Positions 43,581 through 52,671 of a stretch of 64,000 nucleotides of DNA are shown here, one piece after another. How positions within the stretch are numbered: position 1 is the first letter of the stretch; every line of letters begins with the position of its first letter. The translations under genes and the position numbers were made by a program. Under the pieces are notes generated by a model. That model was not told where the DNA came from and did no database searches. It saw only the letters and a list, made by a program, of their open reading frames with translations. Location of the stretch: assembly GCF_000826545.1 (NCBI RefSeq), contig NZ_CDME01000002.1, positions 62,001-126,000 on the forward strand, given 5' to 3'. Source of the stretch: Kibdelosporangium sp. MJ126-NF4. GTDB taxonomy: Bacteria > Actinomycetota > Actinomycetes > Mycobacteriales > Pseudonocardiaceae.

Positions 43581-44819
43581 CGCGGGCGCGTCGTCCGGCG
43601 TGACTGTGCGGCGCAGGTGCCGGATCGCGGGCACCGCCAACACGAGCGACGTACCCACCAGTTGCCACACCACGCCAACGGTGAGCACCGCGGAGACACT
43701 CGTCGCGGTGGAAATGGGCCCGGCGAGCGCGAGCCCCACAGGCCCTACCGAGTACGCCGCGAACGCGATGTACGACATGACCCGCGACAGCGCCTCAGGC
43801 GGAACCCGTTGCTGCACAGTGGTCATATACAACGTGTTGAACACCGCGCTGACACACCCGGCGACCAACGCGGCCGCGCACACCACGAACAGGGGAGCCT
43901 GTAGGGCCAATGTGGCCGACGGTGCGGCCCACGCGAACGTGGCGACTGTGGCGACGACCAGTGGGCGCTGCGGCCGACGGCCCATGATCAGCAGGCTGCC
44001 CAGCACCGACCCGCCGCCGAAGAGGGCCACGATCAGGCCCCACGCGCTCGCGCCGCCGTAGTACCGGTCCGCCGACACCGGCCCGAGAACCAGGTACGGG
44101 CCCCACACGAGCAGGTTGAACAAGGTGAACTGAAGCGTGATCGTCCACAGCCACGGGTACGACCAGAACGTCCGCCAGCCCGTCCGCAGGTCGGCGAGGA
44201 CCGATGTCGGCTCCGCCTTCGTCTCCTGTGCGGGGATCCGCAGGTAAAGCAGGACAACGATGCTGGGCACGAACGTGATCGCGTCGATCAGCAGGATCGT
44301 CGCGGGGGAGAGGAACACCAGGAGCAGACCCGCGATGGCGGGCCCGGCCACGCTGGTGGTCGAGTTGGCCAGGCCCAGCAGGGCGTTGGCCTCCGACAGC
44401 CGAGCGGGCGGGACGAGCGAAGGCGTGAGGCTGTCGTAGGAGGGCCGGAACACCGCGTCGCCGAGGCCGCCGAGTGCGGAGAGCACCAGCATCAGCCACA
44501 GACTCGGGGTGCCGAGCATGAAGGCGATCGCGAGGGCGGCCTGGCTGACCGCCCGCAGGACGTCGGCGGACAGCATCACGAGACGGCGGGGAAACCGGTC
44601 CCCGAGCACACCCCCGGCCAACAGGAACAGCACCATCGGCACGATCCGGGCGGCCAGCACGAAACTCAGGTCGGCCAGCGAGCCGGTGCTTTGCAGCACG
44701 GCGAACGAGATCGCCACGCCTGCCATGCCGGTGCCGAGCGAGGACGTGGTGTGGCCGATCAGGAACGACCGGAAATTCGCCTCCCGCACGACGTCGAACC
44801 GCCCCCCGGACGTCCTCAC
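43554..44819 (-). CDS. MFS exporter (EntS-like)
   Basis: 421 residues with about twelve helices. The start RSFLIGHTTSSLGTGMAGVA, then ISFAVLQSTGS and GGVLGDRFPRRLVML (motif A region) are typical of the EntS/MFS_3 exporters found with peptide and siderophore loci. GTG 44819 follows GAGGAG at eight bases. Its end overlaps the KtzT-like gene by 27 bp (convergent). Likely role: export of the NRPS product. Confidence 0.87.
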   Translation of the reverse strand: MRTSGGRFDVVREANFRSFLIGHTTSSLGTGMAGVAISFAVLQSTGSLADLSFVLAARIVPMVLFLLAGGVLGDRFPRRLVMLSADVLRAVSQAALAIAFMLGTPSLWLMLVLSALGGLGDAVFRPSYDSLTPSLVPPARLSEANALLGLANSTTSVAGPAIAGLLLVFLSPATILLIDAITFVPSIVVLLYLRIPAQETKAEPTSVLADLRTGWRTFWSYPWLWTITLQFTLFNLLVWGPYLVLGPVSADRYYGGASAWGLIVALFGGGSVLGSLLIMGRRPQRPLVVATVATFAWAAPSATLALQAPLFVVCAAALVAGCVSAVFNTLYMTTVQQRVPPEALSRVMSYIAFAAYSVGPVGLALAGPISTATSVSAVLTVGVVWQLVGTSLVLAVPAIRHLRRTVTPDDAPASTDAVPKS

Positions 44820-44932
44820 TCGTGTCGCTCCTCGCTCGGTGCCAGTGTTTGTGCCGGTGTCCCTCCAGTGAACTCGTCGCGCGGATCAGTGTCGATTGTC
44901 GACGCGTCCGAGGTTCGATCAGGCCGGTGCGG

Positions 44933-44950
44933 TGTCCCGCCAGCGGGACA
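44933..44950. promoter_or_regulatory. Conserved palindrome, copy 3 (ATP-grasp / MFS promoter region)
   Basis: TGTCCCGCCAGCGGGACA, 20 bp before the ATP-grasp ATG (44971) and 113 bp from the divergent MFS start (44819). Same sequence as the copy at 29627. Confidence 0.7.
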
Positions 44951-44970
44951 GTTTCGAACGGAGTGACGCG

Positions 44971-46206
44971 ATGTCTGATCCGCTGGTAGTCCTGTACGAC
45001 CGTGGCGCCGCGACGCCCGGTCAGCTGGGCGTCGGGCTGGCCGACCTCGGTCCGCTGGTGTTCGCCGTGCCCGACACCGAACACACCCGTCAGGTCCGTC
45101 CGGTGCTGGCCCGGCTGGGCGAGGTCGTCGATCTCAGCGGAGACGACGCCGCTGACCTGGCCGCCGTCCGGGCGTTGCGGCCGCGCGGTGTCGTCACGTA
45201 CACCGAACAGCTGTTGCCGGTGGCCGCGACCATCACCGAGGCCATGGGCCTGCCTGGACACGACCGGGCGACGGCACACCGGTTGACCGACAAGTTCCTG
45301 CAACGCGAACGGCTCCGATCGGCTGGCGTCGACCCGGCGCGAAGCGTGCTGGTCACGGAGATCACGCAATGGGACGACGCGATCGACCGCGTCGGCCTCC
45401 CAGCGATCGTGAAACCCGCGCGCGGACAGGCAAGCCGGTCGACGTTCCCGATCACCGACCCGGTGAGCGCCGCGAGGGCGCGCGCTGCGATCCGCGGCCA
45501 GGGACGATGGGTGGTGGAGGAAATGCTGGTCGGCAGGGACTACGTCTCTGTCGAGAGCCTGTCCGGGCCGTGGGGGACAAGGCCGATCGCCGTGACAGGC
45601 AAGCTTCCCCTGCTGCCGCCGTTCCGGGAGACCGGACAGTTCTGGCCATCCACACTGGACCCCGGTGCCGAGGAACGGATCGCGGAGGTGGCGACGGCGA
45701 GCGTCGACGCGCTCGGCGTGACCGCGGGGATCACGCACACCGAGATCAAACTGACCGAGACCGGGCCACGGGTGATCGAGGTGAACGGCCGGTTGGGCGG
45801 CCACATCGCGGAACTGGCGGCCCGGTCCATCGGCGTCGACCTGGTCCGCGTGGCCGCCCTGTCCGCGCTGGGACGAGCCGAACCGCCCACGCTCCTGCGG
45901 CCGGACAGGGTGTTCTTCCAACACAACGCACAGGCGCCCGCCGGTGCCGTGGAGTTCGTCGGGGTGCGCGGCGCCGCGGAGGTGCGTCGCCTGCCCGGGA
46001 TCTCCGGGTACCGGCCCTACGTTCGGCCCGGCCACCGGCTCGGCCGCGGCGAGATGACCTACCCACTGGACTTGTTGTCCGGAGACGCGGTCGGCCACGA
46101 CGAGATGGTCGACATCATCAGTGCCGCGCTCAAGCGCCTGGAGTTCGAGTTCCTCGACGAGAGCGGGCGGCCGTTCCACGCCCGGATGGACACGTTCGGA
46201 GAGTGA
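44971..46206 (+). CDS. ATP-grasp ligase
   Basis: 411 residues. Central ATP-grasp: TDKFLQRERLRSAGVDPARS, LPAIVKPARGQASRSTFPI, WVVEEMLVGRDYVSVES, and the metal-binding end EIKLTETGPRVIEVNGRLGG (Glu...Asn). N-terminal alpha/beta and C-terminal domains resemble L-amino acid ligases (carnosine synthase type), which join an acid to an amine through an acyl phosphate. In this locus it may add a residue to the NRPS peptide or build a dipeptide unit. CGGAGTG precedes ATG 44971. Confidence 0.88.
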   Translation: MSDPLVVLYDRGAATPGQLGVGLADLGPLVFAVPDTEHTRQVRPVLARLGEVVDLSGDDAADLAAVRALRPRGVVTYTEQLLPVAATITEAMGLPGHDRATAHRLTDKFLQRERLRSAGVDPARSVLVTEITQWDDAIDRVGLPAIVKPARGQASRSTFPITDPVSAARARAAIRGQGRWVVEEMLVGRDYVSVESLSGPWGTRPIAVTGKLPLLPPFRETGQFWPSTLDPGAEERIAEVATASVDALGVTAGITHTEIKLTETGPRVIEVNGRLGGHIAELAARSIGVDLVRVAALSALGRAEPPTLLRPDRVFFQHNAQAPAGAVEFVGVRGAAEVRRLPGISGYRPYVRPGHRLGRGEMTYPLDLLSGDAVGHDEMVDIISAALKRLEFEFLDESGRPFHARMDTFGE

Positions 46207-46221
46207 GCCCCGGGCCCGCCG

Positions 46222-46872
46222 TCAGGCGGGGATGGAGCAGCCGAGGGTCTCGGCGGCCGCGGCGTTGAGCTGCTGGACGATCCACGACTCCAACGAACAC
46301 TTCTTCTCGCGCGCCGCGGCGCGCCAACGGTCGACGAGCTCGGGTGGGACGTTCAACTGCGGCGCCGCGGCTTCCTTGACGACCCCGTCGCGCTGGCCGC
46401 GGACGTGTTGGCGGAGTTGGTTGCGCGACCAGCCGTTGCGGACCGCCTGGGAGAGCCAGTAGTTCTGTTCGTGTTCGGGCAGTGCGGCAACCTCGGCGTG
46501 GTGCTGGAAGCTGAGCTCCGGCCGACGCCGTGACAACTCGAACCGGCGCGCCACCCAGGCGTAGTTGCGGAGCGTCTGGTAGTCCAACCCGGCGGCGGCG
46601 ACCGCGCGACGGTACCGGTCGGTGTAGCGGTGCTGGCCGAACACCACCCAGTCGCCAAGGCACCACGCGGACGCGTCGGCGAACGCCGCCAACTTCGTGC
46701 CCGCCAGCTCCCAGTCCTCGTAGTCGACCGCGAGCGGGAAACGTAAGCCGACCCGGGTGACCATCAACCGGTTAGGGCGTTTCCCCAGCCCGCCGAGCCC
46801 GGCGACCATCGAAGAAGAAGGAGAAGTGGGCTCGGGTACATTTTGTTGCCGCATGTCAGCTGCTTTCGCCAC
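46222..46872 (-). CDS. LmbU-family pathway regulator
   Basis: 216 residues from GTG 46872, five bases after GGGGGA. The central block DASAWCLGDWVVFGQHRYTD, then RYRRAVAAAGLDYQTLRNYA and WVARRFELSRRRPELSFQHH is the signature of LmbU/NovE/HrmB regulators found in lincomycin, aminocoumarin and hormaomycin clusters. The C-terminal part (LNVPPELVDRWRAAAREKKC) resembles a ribbon-helix-helix. Such proteins activate antibiotic genes; LmbU is reported to recognise a CGCCGGCG core, which is exactly the centre of the palindrome at 47042 upstream of this gene. Autoregulation is likely. Confidence 0.88.
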   Translation of the reverse strand: MAKAADMRQQNVPEPTSPSSSMVAGLGGLGKRPNRLMVTRVGLRFPLAVDYEDWELAGTKLAAFADASAWCLGDWVVFGQHRYTDRYRRAVAAAGLDYQTLRNYAWVARRFELSRRRPELSFQHHAEVAALPEHEQNYWLSQAVRNGWSRNQLRQHVRGQRDGVVKEAAAPQLNVPPELVDRWRAAAREKKCSLESWIVQQLNAAAAETLGCSIPA

Positions 46873-47425
46873 GATAATCCCCCATAGTTGTCGCGTCCGC
46901 GAATTCACCATAACGAACGAGCGTGCTGCGCGTGCAGTCCGGCGCGTCGGTAAACAGGCGCAGGATCCGGAGTTTCGTGCGGTCAATGTCCGATAATGCT
47001 TCGGTCCGGATGTTTCTATTCGCTCCCATCCTTACGGATGGTGTCCCGCCGGCGGGACACCATTTCCGGGCAGTGCCCTGTGTAAGGCCTGTGACCTCGG
47101 TGTTCTTGGATCACGTCGAACGTCTGTCGCCGCTGTCCCCACCTCCCGGTCATGAGGATCCTCGGTGTGTCTTGCGGAATTCTTGTTATACACACTCGGT
47201 TCGGCATGCTCGTCGAAATAATCCTGAAAGCCGCACATCGCCGCGTGTCCAGTGGCTCGCCCGACTGGGCGGCGGGCGTGTTAGTGTGCTGTCCGGCATC
47301 TCTGTTTGACGTCATCCCCGAGAGTCAGACGAAACACGCATTTCGCAATGACAGCCGGATCGTCGGCGGCCGGTCACGCTCCGTGCGCATAGGAGTCGAG
47401 AGCGCCGACCGAATCCCGCCAGCTG
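46873..47425. other. 553-bp intergenic region upstream of the LmbU gene
   Basis: No convincing gene. It contains the fourth conserved palindrome (47042-47059) and, on the minus strand downstream of it, CATTAT at about 46994-46999 as a weak -10. Base composition is visibly more AT-rich than the coding sequence around it. An open frame at 47152-47442 has no ribosome site or coding-like codon use. The region probably carries a long 5' leader and promoter for the regulator. Confidence 0.5.
47042..47059. promoter_or_regulatory. Conserved palindrome, copy 4 (LmbU gene)
   Basis: TGTCCCGCCGGCGGGACA, here extended to a perfect 20-bp palindrome (47041-47060) with CGCCGGCG in the middle. It is 169 bp upstream of the regulator start. 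Confidence 0.75.
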
Positions 47426-47884
47426 TCAGCAGCCGCAGCTGATGGCGGAGATCGGGGCGGTCAGAGGATCCGCCGCCTGGATGCGCTGCCCGGTCGCTGT
47501 CTGCACGGCGAAGCCTTCCCGTACCCAGTACTCATAGCCGCCGATCATCTCCTTGACCCGGTATCCGATGAGGGCGAACGCGAGAGCCGCGCGAGTCGCG
47601 CCGTTGCAGCCCGGTCCCCAGCAGTAGGTGACCACGGTGGCGTCCGTCCTGATCAGACCAGGCGCACGTTCGGCGATCTGGGCGGTGGGCAGGTGCACGG
47701 CGCCAGGAATGTGCCCCTGATTCCAGGACTCCTCGCTGCGCGAATCGACCACGACCAGACCGTCGACCGCGGCGTGCAGGTCGGCGTGCACGTCGCTGAC
47801 ATCGGCTTCGAAGGTGAGACGGGCGGCGAAATGGGTGACCGCGGCGGCGGAGGTGGCCGCGGCGGTGGAAAGGACAGCGCTCAT
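47426..47884 (-). CDS. Rhodanese-like protein
   Basis: 152 residues from ATG 47884. Rhodanese fold: VVVDSRSEESWNQGHIPGAV and HLP, then the active-site loop TYCWGPGCNGATRAALAFAL, where the Cys of YCWGPG is the sulfur-carrying position, and VKEMIGGYEYWVREGF. The family moves sulfane sulfur or senses cysteine-derived stress. It is divergent from an FtrA/GlxA regulator, a pairing seen in many genomes. Confidence 0.87.
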   Translation of the reverse strand: MSAVLSTAAATSAAAVTHFAARLTFEADVSDVHADLHAAVDGLVVVDSRSEESWNQGHIPGAVHLPTAQIAERAPGLIRTDATVVTYCWGPGCNGATRAALAFALIGYRVKEMIGGYEYWVREGFAVQTATGQRIQAADPLTAPISAISCGC

Positions 47885-47955
47885 GTGATCAAGGGTGCTG
47901 GCGGCGGCCCACCGCGACCAGTGGCGCGAACGCCATCGTCCGCTAACATCTCGCC

Positions 47956-48954
47956 ATGCCCGCACTGTCGTTGCGCGCACCCGACGGCCCCCGGGTGTCT
48001 GTGCTGCTCTACGAGGGAATGTCCGCCTTCGAGATGGGCATCGTCACCGAGGTTTTCGGGCTTCCCCGCCCGGAGTTCGACGTCGACTGGTACCAGTTGG
48101 CGATCTGTTCCGAGCGTCCCGGCCCGGTGCCGATCGTCGGCGGCGCCACAATCCACGCCAACGGCGGACTCGACGTCTTCGCCGCCGCCCAGACCGTCAT
48201 CGTGCCGGGGGTCAGCGACGTCCACGCTGACTGCTCGCCGGACGTGATCGCCGCGCTGCGCCTGGCGCGGCAACGAGGCTCCCGTGTGGTGTCGATCTGC
48301 TCGGGCGCGTTCGCGTTGGCGGCGGCCGGTCTGCTCGACGGTCGCCGGGCCACCACGCACTGGCAGTACGCCGGGCTGCTGGCACAACGCTTCCCGTTGG
48401 TCGAGGTCGACGCCGACGTGCTCTACATCGACGACTCCGACGTGTTGACCAGCGCCGGTAGCGCTGCCGGGCTGGACCTGTGCATTCACCTGGTGCGCAA
48501 GGACTTCGGGCCGACCATCGCCAACGCGGTCGCCCGGCGCCTTGTCGTCGCCCCGCATCGGGAAGGCGGCCAGGCCCAGTTCATCGAAGCACCGGTGGTG
48601 GGCGACTCGGAGGACGACCGCGTCACGCAGAGCATGCAGTGGGCGCTGGCCAACCTCGCCGAGGCGATCACCGTCGCGTCGCTCGCGCGGCGCGCCCACA
48701 TGTCCGTGCGAACCTATCTGCGCCATTTCGCCCGGTCCACCGGTAGCAGCCCGATCCGGTGGCTGATCACCCAGCGAGTGCACGCCAGCCTGCCGTTGCT
48801 GGAGAAAACCGACCTCCCGGTGGACGCGATCGCCGCCACGGTCGGCTTTGAGAGCGTCGTGACCTACCGGCACCACTTCGGACGGACGATGCGCACCTCA
48901 CCGTCGGCGTACCGGCGTGCCTTCCGCTCGGTCGCAGCCTCTGCGAACGTGTGA
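47956..48954 (+). CDS. GlxA/FtrA-type AraC regulator with DJ-1 domain
   Basis: 332 residues. The N-terminal amidase-like DJ-1/PfpI domain (RVSVLLYEGMSAFEMGIVTE; nucleophile-elbow Cys in VVSICSGAFALAAAGLLDGR) is joined to a C-terminal AraC double HTH (ITVASLARRAHMSVRTYLRH; VDAIAATVGFESVVTYRHHF). Such regulators probably bind an amino-acid-like ligand. It is divergent from the rhodanese gene and overlaps the nucleoside hydrolase start by four bases. Confidence 0.88.
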   Translation: MPALSLRAPDGPRVSVLLYEGMSAFEMGIVTEVFGLPRPEFDVDWYQLAICSERPGPVPIVGGATIHANGGLDVFAAAQTVIVPGVSDVHADCSPDVIAALRLARQRGSRVVSICSGAFALAAAGLLDGRRATTHWQYAGLLAQRFPLVEVDADVLYIDDSDVLTSAGSAAGLDLCIHLVRKDFGPTIANAVARRLVVAPHREGGQAQFIEAPVVGDSEDDRVTQSMQWALANLAEAITVASLARRAHMSVRTYLRHFARSTGSSPIRWLITQRVHASLPLLEKTDLPVDAIAATVGFESVVTYRHHFGRTMRTSPSAYRRAFRSVAASANV

Positions 48955-50009
48955 CCAGCAAAGCCATCTACGGCAGGGGAAAACCAGGAATGCGCCCAGC
49001 TCGCCGAAGTTTCGTCATCGACACGGACACCGCGTCCGACGATGCCGTCGCGCTGCTCCAGGCGCTGCGGCACCCCGGAGTGGACGTTCGAGCGCTCACC
49101 ATCGTGGCGGGCAATGTTCCGCTCGAGCTCGCCGTTCGGAACGCCATCATCACCCTCGACCTCGCAGGCGCCCACGACGTGCCCGTCTTCGCCGGTCGTG
49201 CCAGCCCGATCCTCCGTACTCTCGATTCGGCTCAGATGGTCCACGGCGCGGACGGGATGAGCGGCGCGGATCTCGCGGCGCCGACCCGGAAGCAGGACCC
49301 GGGCCATGCGGTGGAGGCGCTCCTGGCGATCTCTCGGGACGAACCTCACCGGCACGAACTCGTCACCCTGGGACCGCTCAGCAACATCGCCTGCGCCCTG
49401 CTTATCGACCCGGAACTCCTGCTGCGGTTCAAACACACCTACATGATGATCGGGGCGCCCGACGGCCGTGGGAACGTCGCTGCGACGGGAGAGTTCAACG
49501 CGTGGGCCGATCCGGAGGCGGCCGCCATCGTGTTCGCGGCACCAGGCGCGAAGACCATGATCGGCTGGGACATGTCCCGCAAGTACACCGTCATCACCGA
49601 CGACGAGGACGCGCGGCTGCGGGGACTGGGCAAGTACGGGCAGTTCGCGGCGGAGATCAACCGGGCAGTGCGGAACTGGGGAATCAACGTCACCGGGATC
49701 GGGGGCTACGACCTTCCTGACCCGTTGGCGATGGCGGTCGCGCTCGAACCCGAGCTCGCCGTCGAAACGACGACGGCTCACATGGCTGTCTCGACAGACG
49801 CCTCCACCCGTGGACTGACGTACGCCGACTCGCGTCTTCCCTTGCGTGAGCCGAACATGCGCGTGGTGACCGCGGTCGATGAAGCGGGGTTCAAGCGGCA
49901 CCTGTTCACGCTGCTGGCCGACGAGTGCGCGAATGACCGTCAGTCAGCCGGGTTCGGGGAGAGAGACGGGTCGGTAAGGGCTTCTTGGGCGGCGGTATGG
50001 GGGAGGTAG
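48951..50009 (+). CDS. Nucleoside hydrolase
   Basis: 352 residues. The calcium and ribose site FVIDTDTASDDAVAL is the DTDxxxDDA signature, and ELVTLGPLSNIACAL and EFNAWADPEAAAIVF are family blocks. The enzyme splits nucleosides into base and ribose. GTG 48951 overlaps the regulator stop; a second start with better spacing could be GTG or ATG shortly downstream (ATG 48990). The last 23 residues overlap the convergent hydrolase gene by 70 bp. Confidence 0.87.
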   Translation: MTSKAIYGRGKPGMRPARRSFVIDTDTASDDAVALLQALRHPGVDVRALTIVAGNVPLELAVRNAIITLDLAGAHDVPVFAGRASPILRTLDSAQMVHGADGMSGADLAAPTRKQDPGHAVEALLAISRDEPHRHELVTLGPLSNIACALLIDPELLLRFKHTYMMIGAPDGRGNVAATGEFNAWADPEAAAIVFAAPGAKTMIGWDMSRKYTVITDDEDARLRGLGKYGQFAAEINRAVRNWGINVTGIGGYDLPDPLAMAVALEPELAVETTTAHMAVSTDASTRGLTYADSRLPLREPNMRVVTAVDEAGFKRHLFTLLADECANDRQSAGFGERDGSVRASWAAVWGR

Positions 50010-51154
50010 GCCGCCAGCGCGGCGATGAGGGCTCGGATGCCGTACCGGGTTTCGGTGGTGAGGGGAGCGGTGCGGGCGACGTCGAGTTCGTTGGCGACAG
50101 TGAGAAGAGCGAAGTCGGCGCGGTCGGCGGCGGTGAGGGCGATGACGTCACCGGTGAAGCGGTCGGTGAGTTGGAGCGGCGTTGTGCCGAGGCGAGCGTA
50201 GGTCTTGTTCCGGTCGCAGGCGCCGTAGAGGTAGACGAGAGCCTCGGCCTCGTCGCCGATCGCTGTCCGCAGGCGTGCTCTCTGGTCGGGCGGCAGCAGC
50301 GCGTGCTGGAAACCGTCGGTGCCGTAGGTCGCGTGACAGAGCGCGGCGAGGAGTACACGCTTGTCCGCGCCCCAGTTCGCCAGCAGTTCGTGTACCCGCT
50401 TGACGTGGTCAAGGAGGTTCCCGCCAGGGTGGTCGACTTGCTCCGCGCCGAGGTCACGCAGGAGCGCCAGCGCTGGCCATGTGCTGGTCACGGAGGCAAT
50501 GGACTCGGCCAACGCTGCTGGTTGGTCTCGTGCGACGAGGTGCCCGGCGTCAGGGATGTGGGCCACCGTGGCGTGCGGAGCCAGGTGTAGCAACTTCTCG
50601 ACGTCGTCGTCGGTGACAGGCGAGGTGCCGCCACGTACGAGCAGGATGGGAAGGTCAAGGTCCGCGGTGATCTGCCGCAGCAGCGGGATCTGCGCGAGCA
50701 CGTCGTCGACGAACTCCCGGTGGGCGTCCAGCATGCCTCCGGCGGCGAGGAAGCGCCGGACCCGATGGGGTTCGACGTCAGGGACGACGTCCACCAGCAC
50801 GAGGCCCGCCACTCTGGACCGCACAGCAGGATCACGGAGGGCAGCAATGGCGGCGGCCCCACCGAGCGAGGCGCCGACAACCACGCACCCCAGCGGCTCG
50901 GCGTAAACCATGGCGGCGACGTCGTCCGCGCAGGGCAGGAGAGCGTGCGCCGCGCCGTCACTGTCGCCGTGACCGCGCTGATCGAAGGCCACGCACCGGA
51001 ATCCCGCGCCGACCAGGACGTCGGCAACCGGCGTCCATACTCGACGACGCTCACCGCCCGCGTGCAGCAGCAGGACGGTCGGCCCGACTCCCCACTCCTC
51101 GCCGTGGAGGACCACGTCGGGCCGCGCGAGGCGCCGTGTCTGAGAAACAACCAT
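49940..51154 (-). CDS. Alpha/beta hydrolase fused to DUF6817-like domain
   Basis: 404 residues. Residues 1-255 are an alpha/beta hydrolase (LLLHAGGERRRVW, nucleophile Ser in VVVGASLGGAAAIAAL, His in IPDAGHLVARD). Residues about 270-395 (HPGGNLLDHVKRVHELLANW, then LCHATYGTDGFQHALLPPDQ) resemble the DUF6817 family, whose members look like small hydrolases with conserved His. The fusion suggests two steps on one substrate. Two ACCTTG/CAAGGT inverted repeats precede the start, but no matching regulator is adjacent. Confidence 0.75.
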   Translation of the reverse strand: MVVSQTRRLARPDVVLHGEEWGVGPTVLLLHAGGERRRVWTPVADVLVGAGFRCVAFDQRGHGDSDGAAHALLPCADDVAAMVYAEPLGCVVVGASLGGAAAIAALRDPAVRSRVAGLVLVDVVPDVEPHRVRRFLAAGGMLDAHREFVDDVLAQIPLLRQITADLDLPILLVRGGTSPVTDDDVEKLLHLAPHATVAHIPDAGHLVARDQPAALAESIASVTSTWPALALLRDLGAEQVDHPGGNLLDHVKRVHELLANWGADKRVLLAALCHATYGTDGFQHALLPPDQRARLRTAIGDEAEALVYLYGACDRNKTYARLGTTPLQLTDRFTGDVIALTAADRADFALLTVANELDVARTAPLTTETRYGIRALIAALAAYLPHTAAQEALTDPSLSPNPAD

Positions 51155-51171
51155 GCCGGGACACCTCCATC

Positions 51172-51226
51172 ACCTTGTGACGTCAAGGTAACAGGATGAA
51201 GGTGCGTACCTTGACGTGTCAAGGTA
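51172..51226. promoter_or_regulatory. Paired ACCTTG...CAAGGT operators upstream of the hydrolase-DUF6817 gene
   Basis: TACCTTGACGTGTCAAGGTA (51207-51226) has exact 9-bp arms around GT. A second, weaker copy is ACCTTG and CAAGGT around TGACGT (51172-51189). The repeats resemble MerR-type operators (ACCTTGA...TCAAGGT). The regulator is not in the neighbourhood. Confidence 0.6.
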
Positions 51227-51235
51227 CCGTCGCGT

Positions 51236-52591
51236 CTACTTCGCGGACTTCGGCGGCAGGACGATGCGCGCTTCGATGCCGAACTGGCGGCACAGAGCCA
51301 ACAGGTGGGTGCCGTCGTAGAGCTGGAGCGGCTTGCCGTTGGCCCACTCGTGGCAGCCCGGGGTGAAGCCGTAGGTGGTGACCAGGATTCCCTTGTTGGC
51401 GCCCTCATGCTGAACCGTGCCGTGCAGTTCGCGTACGGCGCTGGGCTGGACCTTGTGCGTGTACTTCTTCGCCTGGATCACGTACTTGGCACCACGGACC
51501 GGGTCATGGTCGTAGGCGAGCACGTCGACGCCACCGTCCCCACTGGCCCTCAGCTTGTGCGTCTCGAAACCCATGCGCGTGAACAGGTTCTCGACGAAGT
51601 GCTCGAACTCGTCCGCGGTCAGGTCGATCAGGTTGGGACGCCGGTCCAGTTCGCTGATCACGTCGACCGAGTCGACAGCGCGCGGATCGGCCATGCCGAA
51701 GTCGACGATGGGTGTGACGGCCTGGAGTTCGTCGGGGTGTCCGCTGATCTGCGCGGCGAAATGCTCCCGCACACACCGAATCGGCTTGACCTGGCGCAGC
51801 TTCACCTGGCCGAAGTGTTCCCTTGTCGCGCGCAGCGTGATCTTGTGGCTGCGTTCCGGCTGGCCGGTGGCGGGATTGATGCTGTCGACCACGCCGTTCA
51901 CCACGACCGTGTGCACGAGATCGGCGGGATCCGACCGGAAGACCGTGTCCAGCACCATCAGTGCGACCTGGGAGATGAGCTCCTGGTAGATCTCGCGCAG
52001 TTCGGTGATGGGCCGGGTGCGGGACAGCTCGACCACGTCCCGGGTCTTGACGTACCGGAACTCCTTGTCCTTGGGGACGACATCGAACTGGGGAAGGTCC
52101 CATTCGACGACCAGCATCGTCGACTCGGGGACGTACCCGGTCTGCCGAGCGGTCGGGAAGCCGTCCGGGAGCCGGACCGAGTCGAGCACCTGTTGGAAGT
52201 AGTCACTGGTCGCGAGCCTGTCACCGGCCAGGATCCGCTGACGTCGCTGATCGATCCCCGCGTTGTGCTCCGCTGCGGCCCGTCGCGCGGCGGCGACACG
52301 TTCAGCGTGTCGGGCCTGAGCTGTGGCCACCCGCTGCAGGCGTGCTTGCTCGGCGCCCTCGTGGTCAGCGACCGCCTGGTCGAACTCCTGACGGCGTCGT
52401 GCCATCAGGTCCTCCAACCGCTTGTGCCGCCCGAGCATCCGGCCGATCGCGCCCGGTTCGCGCGGCTCGAAGTCCGTCCAGACAGGAACAGGTTGCGCGA
52501 CGGCGTCCGCACCGAGGTCGAGCACCGGCTCGTCCGGAGTGACCGTGCCAGCCGTCAAATCCAGTGCCCGATCGGAGCAATGAGCAGGCAC
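51236..52591 (-). CDS. Mrr-type restriction endonuclease-like protein
   Basis: 451 residues. An N-terminal Arg/Ala-rich coiled coil (about 60-125) leads to a C-terminal Mrr catalytic domain: LTADEFEHFVENLFTRMGFE, THKLRASGDGGVDVLAYDHD, YVIQAKKYTHKV (Asp...GlnxLys). This is the PD-(D/E)XK nuclease core of type IV restriction and related defence enzymes. The long middle region (about 130-330) is of unknown role. It is divergent from the damaged DUF4041/GIY-YIG gene, so the area may be a worn defence locus. Confidence 0.82.
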   Translation of the reverse strand: MPAHCSDRALDLTAGTVTPDEPVLDLGADAVAQPVPVWTDFEPREPGAIGRMLGRHKRLEDLMARRRQEFDQAVADHEGAEQARLQRVATAQARHAERVAAARRAAAEHNAGIDQRRQRILAGDRLATSDYFQQVLDSVRLPDGFPTARQTGYVPESTMLVVEWDLPQFDVVPKDKEFRYVKTRDVVELSRTRPITELREIYQELISQVALMVLDTVFRSDPADLVHTVVVNGVVDSINPATGQPERSHKITLRATREHFGQVKLRQVKPIRCVREHFAAQISGHPDELQAVTPIVDFGMADPRAVDSVDVISELDRRPNLIDLTADEFEHFVENLFTRMGFETHKLRASGDGGVDVLAYDHDPVRGAKYVIQAKKYTHKVQPSAVRELHGTVQHEGANKGILVTTYGFTPGCHEWANGKPLQLYDGTHLLALCRQFGIEARIVLPPKSAK

Positions 52592-52671
52592 CTTCGTCAG
52601 TTAACGAAATATCCGGTATTTGGCCAGCTGGTCCGTTCCGGTGAACACCTGTGTCAGTATCGCAGTCCTTG

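Noticed and set aside
47152..47442. 96-residue open frame in the region upstream of the LmbU gene
   Set aside because: No ribosome site, unlike codon use, no family; overlaps the end of the rhodanese gene.
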